From contig CBDCAU010000007.1 in assembly GCA_965214115.1 (NCBI GenBank), forward strand, positions 124,001 through 188,000: a stretch of DNA of 64,000 bases. The letters run 5' to 3'. A model generated the notes under the pieces. That model ran no database searches and was not told the origin of the DNA. It was given only the letters and a program-made list of their open reading frames with translations. A program made the position numbers and the translations under genes. This DNA is from Owenweeksia sp965214115 (GTDB lineage Bacteria; Bacteroidota; Bacteroidia; Flavobacteriales; Schleiferiaceae). Shown here piece by piece: positions 42,480 through 52,378 of the stretch (its first letter is position 1; every line of letters begins with the position of its first letter).

Positions 42480-43991
42480 GTGAACGCACAACCTCAAATA
42501 GCCCCCATCATGCCTAAAGCCAATCCTTTTTACCCCATTGGCCCGGTCGCCAAGAATTTTCTCTTTTTGGTATTGGCTTTTTACTGGCTCATCTTCCCGC
42601 TATTGCACGGCATCACTAGCTTGGGGGGCCAAGGCGAGTATCAGGTTTCGCGGCTTCTGATGGAAATTCTCGCGGGCTTGCTCAAGCTGCTGCCATTCCT
42701 CGTGCTCAGGTGGCATTTTGGCCTTTTCCATCCGCTGATATTTATTCCCCTCATCGGTTTTGCAATGTCGGTTATCAAGCAGCCTTTCACCATCATAGAA
42801 CCATTCTTGGCGGCTACCTATGCCCAAGACGCCTTCGTGGTGAAGCACTCTTCCTTAATGGGCTACAGCCAGTTCGCCCTTTCTCGTGCCGCTTTGGATG
42901 AGGTGGTCATCTATGTGGTTGGACTATTGGCCTATTACATTGGTTTTTTTTCCAAAAACAACTGGCGGGTGAAACCTCTCCGCTTCGGTCGTTCCAAAAA
43001 CTACCGCTTTTATATGCTCCTGTTTTTTGGGGTCAGCACCGCTTTTCTGTTGTGGTATCTTTTGGTGTACCGTGGCGGCATCACCCAGTCAGTGTTGTTG
43101 TGGCGGGGCGGCCGGGCTCAAAATTTGGAAGACCCCCTCCGGTGGACTCGGCCCTTTTTGGATATACCCGTTTTTGTCCTCATTTTTTGGTATGTGCTCA
43201 ACGATAAAATTTTGAAATCACCTTTATTTTGGGCCGCTTTTCTTTCGGTGGATTTTGCCACGTTTTTGATTGGCGGCTCCCGCTCCTCTTTTATCATTCC
43301 TTTTATCCTGATACTGGGGGTCTATCTTTTCAAAAACCGCCGGGTGCCAGTGCTGGCCATTATCGGGGTGGGGCTCTTCGGGTTCATCAGCATCGGCGCG
43401 CTGGGCGCCTTCCGGGCCAATGCTTCTTTTCGGGGAGAGATAACTTGGGAATCCCTGCGGATAAGTTCCTTGGAAGAAGGTTTGGAAAACACTCAAGAAA
43501 ACCTGGAAGGACGCTATTCTATGGGTAGTTTTTCTTTGCCGGTATATGTGCGCGTCCCCGAGGAGGTGGACTTTCTGTATGGCGAGACTTACCTCGGGGC
43601 GCTCGCTTTTTTTATACCCAGGGCTATATGGGAAGGCAAGCCGCGCGGGGCGGGCATCCATAATGCAGAGCTTATTTTGGAGCGGCGCTCTGGTGGCGGC
43701 GTGCCCATCAGCCCGCCCACCGAGGCCTATTGGAATTTTTGGTATCCCGGTGTCATTTTCCTTTATTTCATCTATGGGATGTTTCATAGCTGGCTGGCCA
43801 AAATGTACCGCAGCTATTACCGCTATATGGCTTTTGTGTTGATTTACTTTCTTACGCTCTACATCTTGCGGCCATCCAGTTTGGCTTTTGTGGCCTACGT
43901 TCAGTCCATTATCCCGCTGCTGGCGCTGCTCTACATCGTGCGCAGTATCCGGCCGGGCAAAATTTTGAAACATCGCTATGCACCCGCCTGA
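42480..43991 (+). CDS. Wzy-like O-antigen/exopolysaccharide polymerase
   Basis: 503 residues; GTG start at 42480, an ATG at 42510 is an alternative. About ten to twelve membrane helices, with a large periplasmic loop (~325-410) that contains RANASFRGEITWESLR. The pattern (helices, one long loop, LIGGSRSSFIIPFILIL) suits Wzy polymerases, which are too divergent for specific motifs. It follows one base after the glycosyltransferase stop and overlaps the next sulfotransferase by 14 bases. Confidence 0.8.
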   Translation: MNAQPQIAPIMPKANPFYPIGPVAKNFLFLVLAFYWLIFPLLHGITSLGGQGEYQVSRLLMEILAGLLKLLPFLVLRWHFGLFHPLIFIPLIGFAMSVIKQPFTIIEPFLAATYAQDAFVVKHSSLMGYSQFALSRAALDEVVIYVVGLLAYYIGFFSKNNWRVKPLRFGRSKNYRFYMLLFFGVSTAFLLWYLLVYRGGITQSVLLWRGGRAQNLEDPLRWTRPFLDIPVFVLIFWYVLNDKILKSPLFWAAFLSVDFATFLIGGSRSSFIIPFILILGVYLFKNRRVPVLAIIGVGLFGFISIGALGAFRANASFRGEITWESLRISSLEEGLENTQENLEGRYSMGSFSLPVYVRVPEEVDFLYGETYLGALAFFIPRAIWEGKPRGAGIHNAELILERRSGGGVPISPPTEAYWNFWYPGVIFLYFIYGMFHSWLAKMYRSYYRYMAFVLIYFLTLYILRPSSLAFVAYVQSIIPLLALLYIVRSIRPGKILKHRYAPA

Positions 43992-44907
43992 AAATGAGAA
44001 CGGCATTTGCCCGGTAGGGCTGATTTTGGGCGGCGCCCCCAAGTGCGGCACCAGTTCCCTGTATGCTTGGTTGGATCAGTCGCCTCATTTTGTGGGCTCG
44101 CGGCCCAAGGAAACACATTATTTTTTGGACGAGGGACATCCGTTGCAAAAAGGCAAGCCCAATTATCATCACAATGGCCTGAAAGGCTATGCCCGATTTT
44201 GGCCCGATGCGGCGCAGGGCATCCGCTTCGAAGCCAGCACCCATTATTTATACAGCCAAACGGCCCGCCGCTATTTTTCACAGTTGCCCCAGCCGCCGCT
44301 GATGGTGTTCGTGCTGCGCGAGCCCGCCGCCCGCGTGTATTCATCCTTCCGCTATTCGATGAACAACTTGGCCGCTTTTCATAAAAAAATTTCCTTTGCG
44401 GAATATGTTTCTATTCTGGTGGAAACGCCCGCCAAACTGGAAGGCCTTGTTCGGCGTGAGCAAAGCCGCTACGTACTTTCCCGCGATTTGCAGTATAGCC
44501 GCTACGCCATTTTTCTGCAAGACTGGCTGAGATCCTATCCCCAAGAAAAAATGAAAGTATGTTTTTTTGAAGAGGCTGTCAAAGACCCCAGCGAATGGGT
44601 AACTGGCATCCACGGTTTTTTCGGGCTGGAACACATTTTTGAAAAGGAGGAAGCGCAAGCCCAAAACCAGACCGAAATCATCAAAAACACCACCTTGCAC
44701 CGCTGGGCGCGAAGCGTGAACCGCAACTTGAAACTAAACGGGCCGCTAAAAAAAATCGCCAAAAAATTATATAAGAATACTTTTACCGCGCCGGCCCAGC
44801 ATTCGGCTGAAGACAAAGAGGCGCTGCGCCAATTGAAATCCCATTTTGCAAAAAGCAACCAAGAACTCCAAATAGTAGTAAACCGAGAATTGCCGTGGAA
44901 CACATAA
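43978..44907 (+). CDS. sulfotransferase 2 (heparan-sulfate-like fold)
   Basis: 309 residues. GGAPKCGTSSLYAWL is the PAPS 5'-loop (~17), FVLREPAARVYSSFRYSMN the 3'-loop (~120). KETHYFLDEG resembles the catalytic KETxYF region of heparan N/O-sulfotransferases, so it is more like the sugar sulfotransferases than the first copy. It overlaps the polymerase gene by 14 bases and the next glycosyltransferase by 13. Confidence 0.9.
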   Translation: MHPPENENGICPVGLILGGAPKCGTSSLYAWLDQSPHFVGSRPKETHYFLDEGHPLQKGKPNYHHNGLKGYARFWPDAAQGIRFEASTHYLYSQTARRYFSQLPQPPLMVFVLREPAARVYSSFRYSMNNLAAFHKKISFAEYVSILVETPAKLEGLVRREQSRYVLSRDLQYSRYAIFLQDWLRSYPQEKMKVCFFEEAVKDPSEWVTGIHGFFGLEHIFEKEEAQAQNQTEIIKNTTLHRWARSVNRNLKLNGPLKKIAKKLYKNTFTAPAQHSAEDKEALRQLKSHFAKSNQELQIVVNRELPWNT

Positions 44908-46037
44908 AAATCGTCTTTTTTACCAACCAACTGGGCGGCGGTGGCGCGGAGATGCACTTCCTGCGGGTGCTGAACGCGCTGGACGATCGCCAATTTCAAA
45001 AGGAACTGTGGCTGGTGAGGCCGGGCGGCGGCTATGAAAGTTTCGTGCAGGGGGACATCAAAATCGTACACCTTCATAATGATGAAAACCAATCGAGTAC
45101 GCTGGGCTTGGTGCGGTCGCGCCGCAAACTGACCCAAATGCTGGACGAAAAAAAACCAGCTATTTTATATTCGATTTTGAACTTGCCAAACCTAATTGCC
45201 ATCAAAGCCGCGCGGAAGGCTAAGCATCCCGTCAAAACGGTAATCTCGGTACAAAACACTTTGCGCCCGCCTAACAAAAAGGGTTGGGTGCATAGGCTCA
45301 CGCTGCGGTGGGCCAAAAAATGGTTTCCAAAAGCGGATCAAATCATTGCCATATCGCAAGGGGTGGAAAAAGATTTGCAAAACTTGCTGGGCGGTGGAAT
45401 CCCCGCTACCACCATCTATAACGCGGGCTGGGACGAGCGTATGTTGGAGAACCTGTCCGAACGTTCCGCGGTGATTCGCCAAACATATCCCGAAACTTTT
45501 CTAATGGTTTGTTGTGGCCGGCTCACCCGTCAAAAGGGTTACCCTTATTTATTGGAAGCGCTGTCCCATTTGGAAATCCACCAAAACTGGAAACTGCTGA
45601 TAGTGGGGGCGGGGCAGGAGCGGGAGGCGCTGCAAAGTTTGGCGGAAGAACTGGGCGTGGCCAACAAAATCGAGTTCCTCGGTTTTCAAAAAGACCCTTT
45701 CCAATTTATGGCGGCGGCCGACCTTTTTGTGCTCCCCTCGTTGTGGGAGGGGTTTGGCAACGTGGTGGTGGAGGCGATGAAATGCGGGAGTCCCATCCTT
45801 GCGACGGACTGTTTTCACGGCCCGGGGGAAATCATTGCCCATCAAAAGAATGGCTGGCTGGTGCCCGTAAAAGATGCGGCGGCCCTGCGGGAGGCGATTG
45901 AAAAACTGAGTCAGGACGAACCGCTCCGGAAATCTTTGGCCAAGGCGGGGGAGCATCGCGCCAATGATTTTGGCAGTGCGGCCATCGCAAAAAATTATGC
46001 TCGCGAATTTTTAAAACTGAACCTGCCCAAACCCTGA
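44895..46037 (+). CDS. GT4-family glycosyltransferase
   Basis: 380 residues, GTG start. TNQLGGGGAEMHFLRVLNAL is the donor-binding N-terminus, and LPSLWEGFGNVVVEAMKCGS contains the E-x7-E motif near 286-294. This is a classical retaining GT4 enzyme like WbnK/PglH-type proteins. It acts in the cytosol on the lipid-linked repeat unit. Overlap of 13 bases with the sulfotransferase indicates translational coupling. Confidence 0.9.
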   Translation: MEHIKIVFFTNQLGGGGAEMHFLRVLNALDDRQFQKELWLVRPGGGYESFVQGDIKIVHLHNDENQSSTLGLVRSRRKLTQMLDEKKPAILYSILNLPNLIAIKAARKAKHPVKTVISVQNTLRPPNKKGWVHRLTLRWAKKWFPKADQIIAISQGVEKDLQNLLGGGIPATTIYNAGWDERMLENLSERSAVIRQTYPETFLMVCCGRLTRQKGYPYLLEALSHLEIHQNWKLLIVGAGQEREALQSLAEELGVANKIEFLGFQKDPFQFMAAADLFVLPSLWEGFGNVVVEAMKCGSPILATDCFHGPGEIIAHQKNGWLVPVKDAAALREAIEKLSQDEPLRKSLAKAGEHRANDFGSAAIAKNYAREFLKLNLPKP

Positions 46038-46042
46038 AAAAC

Positions 46043-47244
46043 GTGGCAAATCCCATTTCCATAGCATTTTACGATTCGCGCTACCATTCGCTCTACGGCG
46101 CGCAGAAGAGCTGTTTCAACTTGGTTTCCCATCTTCCTAAAAAGGATTTCGACATCCGTTTTGTCACCACCAAAAGAGCCGAGCTGGCGGCGCTGTACGA
46201 ATCCAAGGACATCCCCGTGTCCATCGTCCCGATCGACCCCGTGCTGGATGTGTTCGACAGGGGCGTTTTTTCATTTGGCACGGTCAAAAAAGGGCGGGCG
46301 GCGCTGGCCATCCTGCGCCATAATTGGCGGCTGTTCCGCTTTTTGAAAAAGAACAAAATCCAAGTGTTGTATTCCAATGATTTTCGTTCCAATCTTTACA
46401 CCGCCTTGGCCGCCAAACTGGCGCGCATACCGCTGATTATCTACATCCGTTCCGATTCGGAGTGGCAAGCCCACGGCACTTCCAATTTTATCATAAGATA
46501 CAGCTTGGCGATGGCGGACAAGGTGATTTTGATTGCCGACAAAATCGTGAGCCGCTTTTCCAAAAGGACAAAAAACAATACGGCCATAAATTCACGAGGA
46601 TTTACACCGGTTTTGATTTTAGCGACCGCCGCCGCTATTCGCAGCAAGAAGCCCTGCAATCTTTGGGCATCCAAAAGAAAAAGGGCGAAATGGTCTGCGG
46701 CGTGGTGGCCTCCGTGTCCCGCCGCAAGGGCCACGACCTTTTGCTGGACGCCATCGCCAAAAATCCCGCTCTTTTTGAGGATATGCGCTTCGTGTTCTTT
46801 GGCGGCATCTCGCCGGGCAACGAGGCTTTTGCGGAGCATATCAAAGCCCGCATCCAAGCGCTGGGGCACGCCGAAAAATTTGTGTGGGTAAATCATATCG
46901 AGGACGTGGAGCGCGCCTATTATGCCGTCGATTTCACGATGCTGCCCTCCCGTTCCGAGGGCTTGCCGCGCGTGGTGGCAGAGTCGCTTTATTTTGGGAA
47001 GCCTGTGGTGGCTTCCAACGCGGGCGGCACCGAAGAAATGATCAGGGAAAACCGGCTGGGGCAAATCTTCGAGGTGGAAGACGTGCAAGGACTTTTGGAG
47101 GCCACGCAACGCTTTTTAGAAAGTAAAACCATTGATAATCAATCCGATAAAGAATTTTGCGAAGCTTTCGTCAGAGAGCATTTTTCGATGAATTCCTTTA
47201 TCAAAAATTTTACACAACTTGTCAAAGGCCTTGTTGGGAAATAA
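46043..47244 (+). pseudogene. GT4-family glycosyltransferase, one-base frameshift
   Basis: The N-terminal half (FYDSRYHSLYGAQKSCFNLV to IVSRFSK) is open from a GTG at 46043, and the C-terminal half (DKKQYGHKFTRIYTGFDFSD to TQLVKGLVGK) in another frame. They join if one A is added to the AAAA run at 46562-46565 (or the six-A run at 46570-46575). The C-terminal half holds the GT4 motif LPSRSEGLPRVVAESLYFGK. Restored length is ~400 residues. Unless the base is a sequencing error, the enzyme loses its donor-binding domain. Confidence 0.85.
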
Positions 47245-47248
47245 TTCG

Positions 47249-48296
47249 GTGGCCATCGTTTTGGGGCTGGGCAATCCGGGGGCTTTTGTGTTCAAAAGCT
47301 TGCAAGGCGCGCGCGATTTGCCACTTTATGGTTTGGGCCGCAAGGGGGAGAGCGGCCTCAAAAAAGTGCGCGGGAATATTTCGCTTTGGCATCCCGCTTT
47401 CGATTTGGAGGAATGGGTGTCTTCTTTGGAAAATAAGCACCGCGCCGCGCCAGTCTTATTCTTGTGCAGCGGTTTTATGATTTCTTATATTTTAGAAAAT
47501 TGCCCTCGAATTTTGGAAAAATATCAGACCACCAGCCCCCCTCTCGATTTGTTGCAAAAGTTGAACAGCAAAGATTCTGCTGCCGCGCTCCTGCGCAAAA
47601 TGGGCGTGAAAACCATTAAGGGCTATTTGCCCCGCGAGGTGGAAAAAATACCGGAAAGCGAATTTCCCATAATCGTAAAGTGGGGCGAAACAGAAGTGGC
47701 AAAGGGCGACGCTCACAGTAAGGCATTTATAGTAAAAACCCCCGAAGAACTGCGGACCTTGCAGCTTTCAGAGCGGCGGATTTTGCAGCCATTTATTGCT
47801 GACAGCGTACAATTTAGCTACGCTGGTTATTTTGAAAACGGCAGAGAACGAGCGGGCGTGGGCGTGTTGCAGAAAAGGATGTACCCCAAGGGTGCCTCCA
47901 CCTTCGTGCGCACGCTTAAGGAAAACGAGGAGGCTTTTCAAAACCATCAAAACGATAACCGAAAAAATCGTTACCGCGCTCGACTATTCCGGTTTTGGGG
48001 AGTTTGAGTTTTTATATGATGCCAAAAGCAGTACTTATTTTTTGCTGGAAATCAACCCGCGCACTTGGGGCTGGATGGGTATTTTTAAAATGTGGGAAAA
48101 AGACTTTGCCAAGATATTCTATGGCCAAAGTATTTCGGGTTTTTATCCCGCCGGCCCGTTTTACTGGATAAATTTGCCGCGCTTAGTGGCCGGCAATCTG
48201 CTGCTGGATTTCCCAAAACAGTTTTTCAGTACACTTTCAATCTTGTTCGGGTCATTGCTTAAAGTCGAAAAAATCAAAGTAGAATGGCTGCCGTAA
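47249..48296 (+). pseudogene. ATP-grasp ligase-like protein, one-base frameshift
   Basis: Starts at a GTG (47249, MAIVLGLGNPGAFVFKSLQG); an upstream TTG at 47219 is possible. The frame breaks in TTTT at 47935-47938. Removing one T joins FVRTLKENEEAF to KTIKTITEKIVTALDYSGFG. The C-terminal part FEFLYDAKSSTYFLLEINPRTWGW is the ATP-grasp metal-binding motif (ExNPR). Restored length is ~350 residues. The family forms amide or peptide-like bonds, so it may attach an amino acid to a sugar. The 3' end overlaps the GNAT gene by 13 bases. Confidence 0.82.
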
Positions 48297-49339
48297 AAAG
48301 AGAATTTAGGTGGGTGGATTGGCAGAAGGCGAGGGAAAAAGAAAGCCATCGCCAGCTTTTGCAACAGGCCGTGCCCGGGCGCCAAATAGATTTTCAGTGG
48401 ATGGAATGGAAGTATGCCGAAAACCCGTATCTCACAAAATGGAAACTGCCTGAAAACCTGAGCTATGGCTACTTGGAAGAAGGCAATGTGCTGGGCGTGG
48501 TAAATTATATGCCTTACGAATTTACCGATGGAAATAAGAAATGGAAGGCGGTGAAGGCCACCAATATTTTTATTTCCGATGCCCTCCGGGGACAGGGAAT
48601 TTTCAGTAAAATCCTACAAAAATCGGAAGAGGAGCTTGCGCAACTCGGCTTCGATTTTTTATTTGTGTTCCCTAATTTCAATTCGCTGCCCGGCCTGCTC
48701 AAGGCGGGCTATTCCGACCTCGGTGTGGTGGACACTTTTTTTTATTTCACCAGTGTGGGCCGCTTGTTTTATCAAAAATTTTTTAAACGGAAAACAAGAC
48801 CTACCAAACTGAAATTCAAATCGTTGCAAAGCGTTGATAGCGCTGGCGTTTCCGAGCAGAAAATCGGCCAAGCCCAGATGAGAGAGATCTGGCACAAGCA
48901 GGCGCAGGCGGGAATCTGTTTTCAGAATTTGGAGAATGATTTTGTAAAATGGCGCTATCTGAACAAGCCGGGCGCCAACTATTTCTTGCTGCAACTTTCG
49001 GAGGGATCCTATCTAATTTATACCATTTTTGAGCGGAACGGGCTGACCGAGCTTTTTTTGGCCGATTTAAAATGTACCAACAAAAAAAGCTTCCAACGCC
49101 TTTTAAAAGCTTTGGAATCAACGGTTGCAAAGCGACCAGTTCACTTGGTGCGCGCCATTGCCACCGATTCAAAATTGCAACTGTGGCTTAAGGATTTGGG
49201 TTTTTTGAACCGTAAATCAAAATGGCTGAAGCGATTTTTGCCCCAGCGTAGGTTTGTGGTAAAACCCCTACATAAAAATGTGGATGTAATCGTGACTCAC
49301 ACTTTTGACCTGCGCGATTGCGATCAAGACAAACCTTAA
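48284..49339 (+). CDS. GNAT-family acetyltransferase (FemAB/GNAT-like)
   Basis: 351 residues. The N-terminal half has the GNAT core: MEWKYAENPYLTKWKLPENL, a beta4-like VKATNIFISDALRGQGIFSK (acetyl-CoA loop LRGQGIF) and FLFVFPNFNSLPGLLKAGY. A second, degenerate half follows, typical of tandem GNAT proteins in polysaccharide loci. It probably acylates an amino sugar. Substrate not determinable. Overlaps the ATP-grasp gene by 13 bases. Confidence 0.78.
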   Translation: MAAVKREFRWVDWQKAREKESHRQLLQQAVPGRQIDFQWMEWKYAENPYLTKWKLPENLSYGYLEEGNVLGVVNYMPYEFTDGNKKWKAVKATNIFISDALRGQGIFSKILQKSEEELAQLGFDFLFVFPNFNSLPGLLKAGYSDLGVVDTFFYFTSVGRLFYQKFFKRKTRPTKLKFKSLQSVDSAGVSEQKIGQAQMREIWHKQAQAGICFQNLENDFVKWRYLNKPGANYFLLQLSEGSYLIYTIFERNGLTELFLADLKCTNKKSFQRLLKALESTVAKRPVHLVRAIATDSKLQLWLKDLGFLNRKSKWLKRFLPQRRFVVKPLHKNVDVIVTHTFDLRDCDQDKP

Positions 49340-49341
49340 AA

Positions 49342-50334
49342 ATGGAGCATATAAAATTAAATCAAGCGGTATTTTCCATTTCCTTGGACTTCGAATATAT
49401 GTGGGGCAGCTTTGATAAAGGCAAACATCACGTTTACTATAATATATTAAAATCCAAAGGTTTAGACCCTTATGAACATTCGCGTAAGGTGGTCAGGGGG
49501 ATTTTGAGGGTATTTGAAGAACACGACATTTCGGCCACTTGGGCCACCGTGGGCCACCTTTTTTTGGAGGAGGCGGAAAAGAAGGACGGCCGGCGTTTTC
49601 CTGACCATCCCCACTTCCAGAGTACGCTGCACAAAGGCGACTGGTACAGCGAAATTTCGGGCGATAACTTCCGGGAAGCCCCACTTTGGTACGCCCCAGA
49701 TATGGTAGAAGCCATTTTGGCGGCCACTCCGCCACAAGATTTGGGGTGCCACACCTTTTCGCATATTGATTTTTCTCATAATAATTGCGACGAAAAATTG
49801 GCGCGCGCCGAACTGGCCAAATGTTTGGCGGAAGCAGAAAAACGGGGGACCAAACTGCGCTCTTTCGTTTTTCCGCGAAACTTGCACGGTCATCTGCCGC
49901 TTCTTGCGGAATATGGGTTTCGGGTAACGCGCGACTATCCCAATCGCTGGTATAATGGATTAAAAGGACCGTTAAAAAAAGTGGCGCACGTAGCGGATGA
50001 TTATTTTGCAATTTCTCCTTCGGTGGCTACTCACGTCCAGCTTAAAGAAGAAATTCTAATAACGCCGAGCAGTATGTTTTACCAATCGCGGGACGGTTTC
50101 CGAAGTAGCATCCCCATCAGCGCAAGGGTGAAAAAAGCCAAAAAAGGCGTGGACTTGGCCATTCGGAAAAACGCGGCCTTCCAAATGTATTTTCATCCCG
50201 TCAACTTTTTTGTGGATACCGAGGCACTTTTGGAAGGCTTGGGAAAAATATTGAAATATGTAAATGAGAAACGAAAAAATGGCGAGCTCCAAGTATGGAC
50301 GATGGCGGACTACGCTACCAAACTAAATTTTTGA
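49342..50334 (+). CDS. polysaccharide deacetylase-family protein
   Basis: 330 residues from the ATG at 49342 (starting eight codons earlier at a TTG would overlap the GNAT gene). FSISLDFEYMWGSF gives the first catalytic Asp region of the NodB fold; DLGCHTFSHIDFSH carries the HxxxH zinc motif (His in CHTFSHIDFSH), and RSFVFPRN and MYFHPVNF complete the barrel. It is a CE4-like enzyme that may deacetylate a sugar of the repeat unit. No signal peptide, so cytosolic. Confidence 0.85.
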   Translation: MEHIKLNQAVFSISLDFEYMWGSFDKGKHHVYYNILKSKGLDPYEHSRKVVRGILRVFEEHDISATWATVGHLFLEEAEKKDGRRFPDHPHFQSTLHKGDWYSEISGDNFREAPLWYAPDMVEAILAATPPQDLGCHTFSHIDFSHNNCDEKLARAELAKCLAEAEKRGTKLRSFVFPRNLHGHLPLLAEYGFRVTRDYPNRWYNGLKGPLKKVAHVADDYFAISPSVATHVQLKEEILITPSSMFYQSRDGFRSSIPISARVKKAKKGVDLAIRKNAAFQMYFHPVNFFVDTEALLEGLGKILKYVNEKRKNGELQVWTMADYATKLNF

Positions 50335-50337
50335 ACC

Positions 50338-51207
50338 GTGGCGTCCCAAAACTCTCCCCAAGTCCTGATCATTTTAGGTGCCGCACGCTCGGGCACCAAA
50401 ATTTTGCGCGATACTTTCAGTCAACCGGCCGAAATTTCGCATATTCCCTATGATATAAATTATATATGGAAATACGGAAATTTAGATTACAATTTTGATG
50501 ATTTGGATGAATCACATTTTTCGCAAAATATTGGCAATTACATTCAGCGGCAGTTTGTGAAACTTTCTTCATTCAATAAAAATCCCAAATCGCATAGTAT
50601 TGTTGAAAAAACGGTCGCCAGTCCGCTCCGTATCCCGTTTATTCTTAAAGTTTTTCCCAATGCAAAATTCATCCATTTGGTGCGGGACGGCCGTGATGTG
50701 GTGGAATCCAACCTACGGATGTGGCATCAAAAACCGGATATAAAATACTTGCTAAAAAAGTTGCGCTATTTTCCGATTTCCAATGTAAAATATGCCACTT
50801 GGTATGTTAACAATATTATCAAGGGAAAACTAAAAAAACAAGAAGGCGGCGAAACGTGGGGGCCGCGCTATTCAGGAATTGACGATGACTGCCAAACCAA
50901 AAGTCTATCGGAAGTTTGCGCCATCCAGTGGAAAAAATGTGTGGAATCGGCCTCCAGTTCTCTACGGGTTTTGGATTCAAGTCGTTATCTTACAGTACGT
51001 TACGAAGACTTTGTTTCCAAGCCTGAAGTATTGGAGCAAATGCTCAATTTTGCCGAGGTAAAAAATCCTGAAGCGGCTTTGAATTATTGGACAGAAAATG
51101 TTTCGGCGGGCAGTCGCGGCAAATGGGAGCGATTAAAAAATAACGTGGATTTTCAAAAGGCGGAGGTGATAATTGATTCGGTAAAAATTCCCGATGAAAA
51201 CGATTAA
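50338..51207 (+). CDS. sulfotransferase 3
   Basis: 289 residues, GTG start. GAARSGTKILRDTF (~14) is the 5'-PAPS loop, and FIHLVRDGRDVVESNLRMW (~107) the 3'-loop, the signatures of PAPS-dependent sulfotransferases. Three such enzymes in one locus imply sulfation at more than one position, or on different sugars. It overlaps the next glycosyltransferase by 14 bases. Confidence 0.9.
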   Translation: MASQNSPQVLIILGAARSGTKILRDTFSQPAEISHIPYDINYIWKYGNLDYNFDDLDESHFSQNIGNYIQRQFVKLSSFNKNPKSHSIVEKTVASPLRIPFILKVFPNAKFIHLVRDGRDVVESNLRMWHQKPDIKYLLKKLRYFPISNVKYATWYVNNIIKGKLKKQEGGETWGPRYSGIDDDCQTKSLSEVCAIQWKKCVESASSSLRVLDSSRYLTVRYEDFVSKPEVLEQMLNFAEVKNPEAALNYWTENVSAGSRGKWERLKNNVDFQKAEVIIDSVKIPDEND

Positions 51208-52378
51208 AATCGCTCATATTTTTTCGGTGGATTTCGGCATTTTTTCATCCTTGCCACAGCTAAAGGCGATGATGGCTGAGGGCTATGAAGTGCACGCGAT
51301 ATGCGGCGGCGGCGATATGCTCGGCCCCGTCCGCAAGGCGGGAATTGTCACCCACGTCGTTGACTTGAACCGCGCCATCAATCCGCTCAAAGATTGGCGG
51401 GTATTATTGAATTTGGTGAAACTCATTAAAAAAGAGGGGTTTACGATAGTGCATACCCACAATGCCAAGCCGGAAATTATCGGGCAAATTGCGGCTCGTT
51501 TGGCCAAAGTTCCCATCGTTTTGCACACCCATCACGGCTTGGTTTACCGAGCGGAAATGGGAAAGCTGAAGCGAAAAATGCTCATCGAAATGGCGCGGTT
51601 TGCGGGGCGTTTTTCTGATTTTTACCTTTCTCAAAGTCAAGAAGATATTGATACTATTTTAGATTTAAAATTATTGAAGCCAAACAAGATAGAATTGTTA
51701 GGAAATGGTATTGACTTGAATAATTTCAATCCTGAAGATTTTGATGATAATTTTAGAAGTCATAAACGAAATGAATTTGATATAAATGATGGGCATTTTG
51801 TGGTGGGAATGGTAGGAAGATATGTAGTGGAAAAAGGGTATTTAGAATACTTCAAAGCCGCTGAGTTGGTTTTAGAAAAATATCCAAAAACCATTTTTGT
51901 TACGGTTGGCCGAAAACTGGATTCGGAGCGCGACCCCGTGGATATTTCGACGTTGGAACGCTTGGGGATAAAGGAAAATTTCCGGGTGCTGGAAGACCGC
52001 CGCGATATGCCGGAAATTTACAGCTTTTTGGACGCGGTTGTTTTGCCTTCTTTCCGCGAGGGCGTGCCGCGAGCGCTCATTGAGGCGGGCGCGATGAAAC
52101 TGCCCGTGGTGGCCACCGATGTCCCTGGTTGCCGCGAAGTGGTACGGCAGGGCGAGAACGGTTTTCTCGTCCCGCTTTTAGATGTAAAAGCTTTGGCCGA
52201 ACGAATTATCTACCTTATCGAGAATCCCATAGCCGCAAAAGAAATGGGCCGAAGAGGACGCCAAATTGCCTTGCAAAAATTTGACTACAAACAAGTAATC
52301 AACAGAGTAATGAAAACCTATCAAAAATTGTTGCAGTCAAAATGCAATATTTCTGTGGCTAAAACCGAGGCCTCTTAA
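51194..52378 (+). CDS. GT4-family glycosyltransferase
   Basis: 394 residues. HIFSVDFGIFSSLPQLKAMM and VHTHNAKPEIIGQIAARL form the N-terminal half; LPSFREGVPRALIEAGAMKL (E-x7-E) the C-terminal one. The sequence resembles the CapM/WbaZ-type group that extends a lipid-linked sugar. The stop and the next start overlap by one base (TAATG). Confidence 0.9.
   Translation: MKTIKIAHIFSVDFGIFSSLPQLKAMMAEGYEVHAICGGGDMLGPVRKAGIVTHVVDLNRAINPLKDWRVLLNLVKLIKKEGFTIVHTHNAKPEIIGQIAARLAKVPIVLHTHHGLVYRAEMGKLKRKMLIEMARFAGRFSDFYLSQSQEDIDTILDLKLLKPNKIELLGNGIDLNNFNPEDFDDNFRSHKRNEFDINDGHFVVGMVGRYVVEKGYLEYFKAAELVLEKYPKTIFVTVGRKLDSERDPVDISTLERLGIKENFRVLEDRRDMPEIYSFLDAVVLPSFREGVPRALIEAGAMKLPVVATDVPGCREVVRQGENGFLVPLLDVKALAERIIYLIENPIAAKEMGRRGRQIALQKFDYKQVINRVMKTYQKLLQSKCNISVAKTEAS

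Noticed and set aside
46462..48296. Extra short glycosyltransferase and ATP-grasp genes (46462-47244 and 47796-48296)
   Set aside because: They are the second halves of two frameshifted genes, not separate genes.
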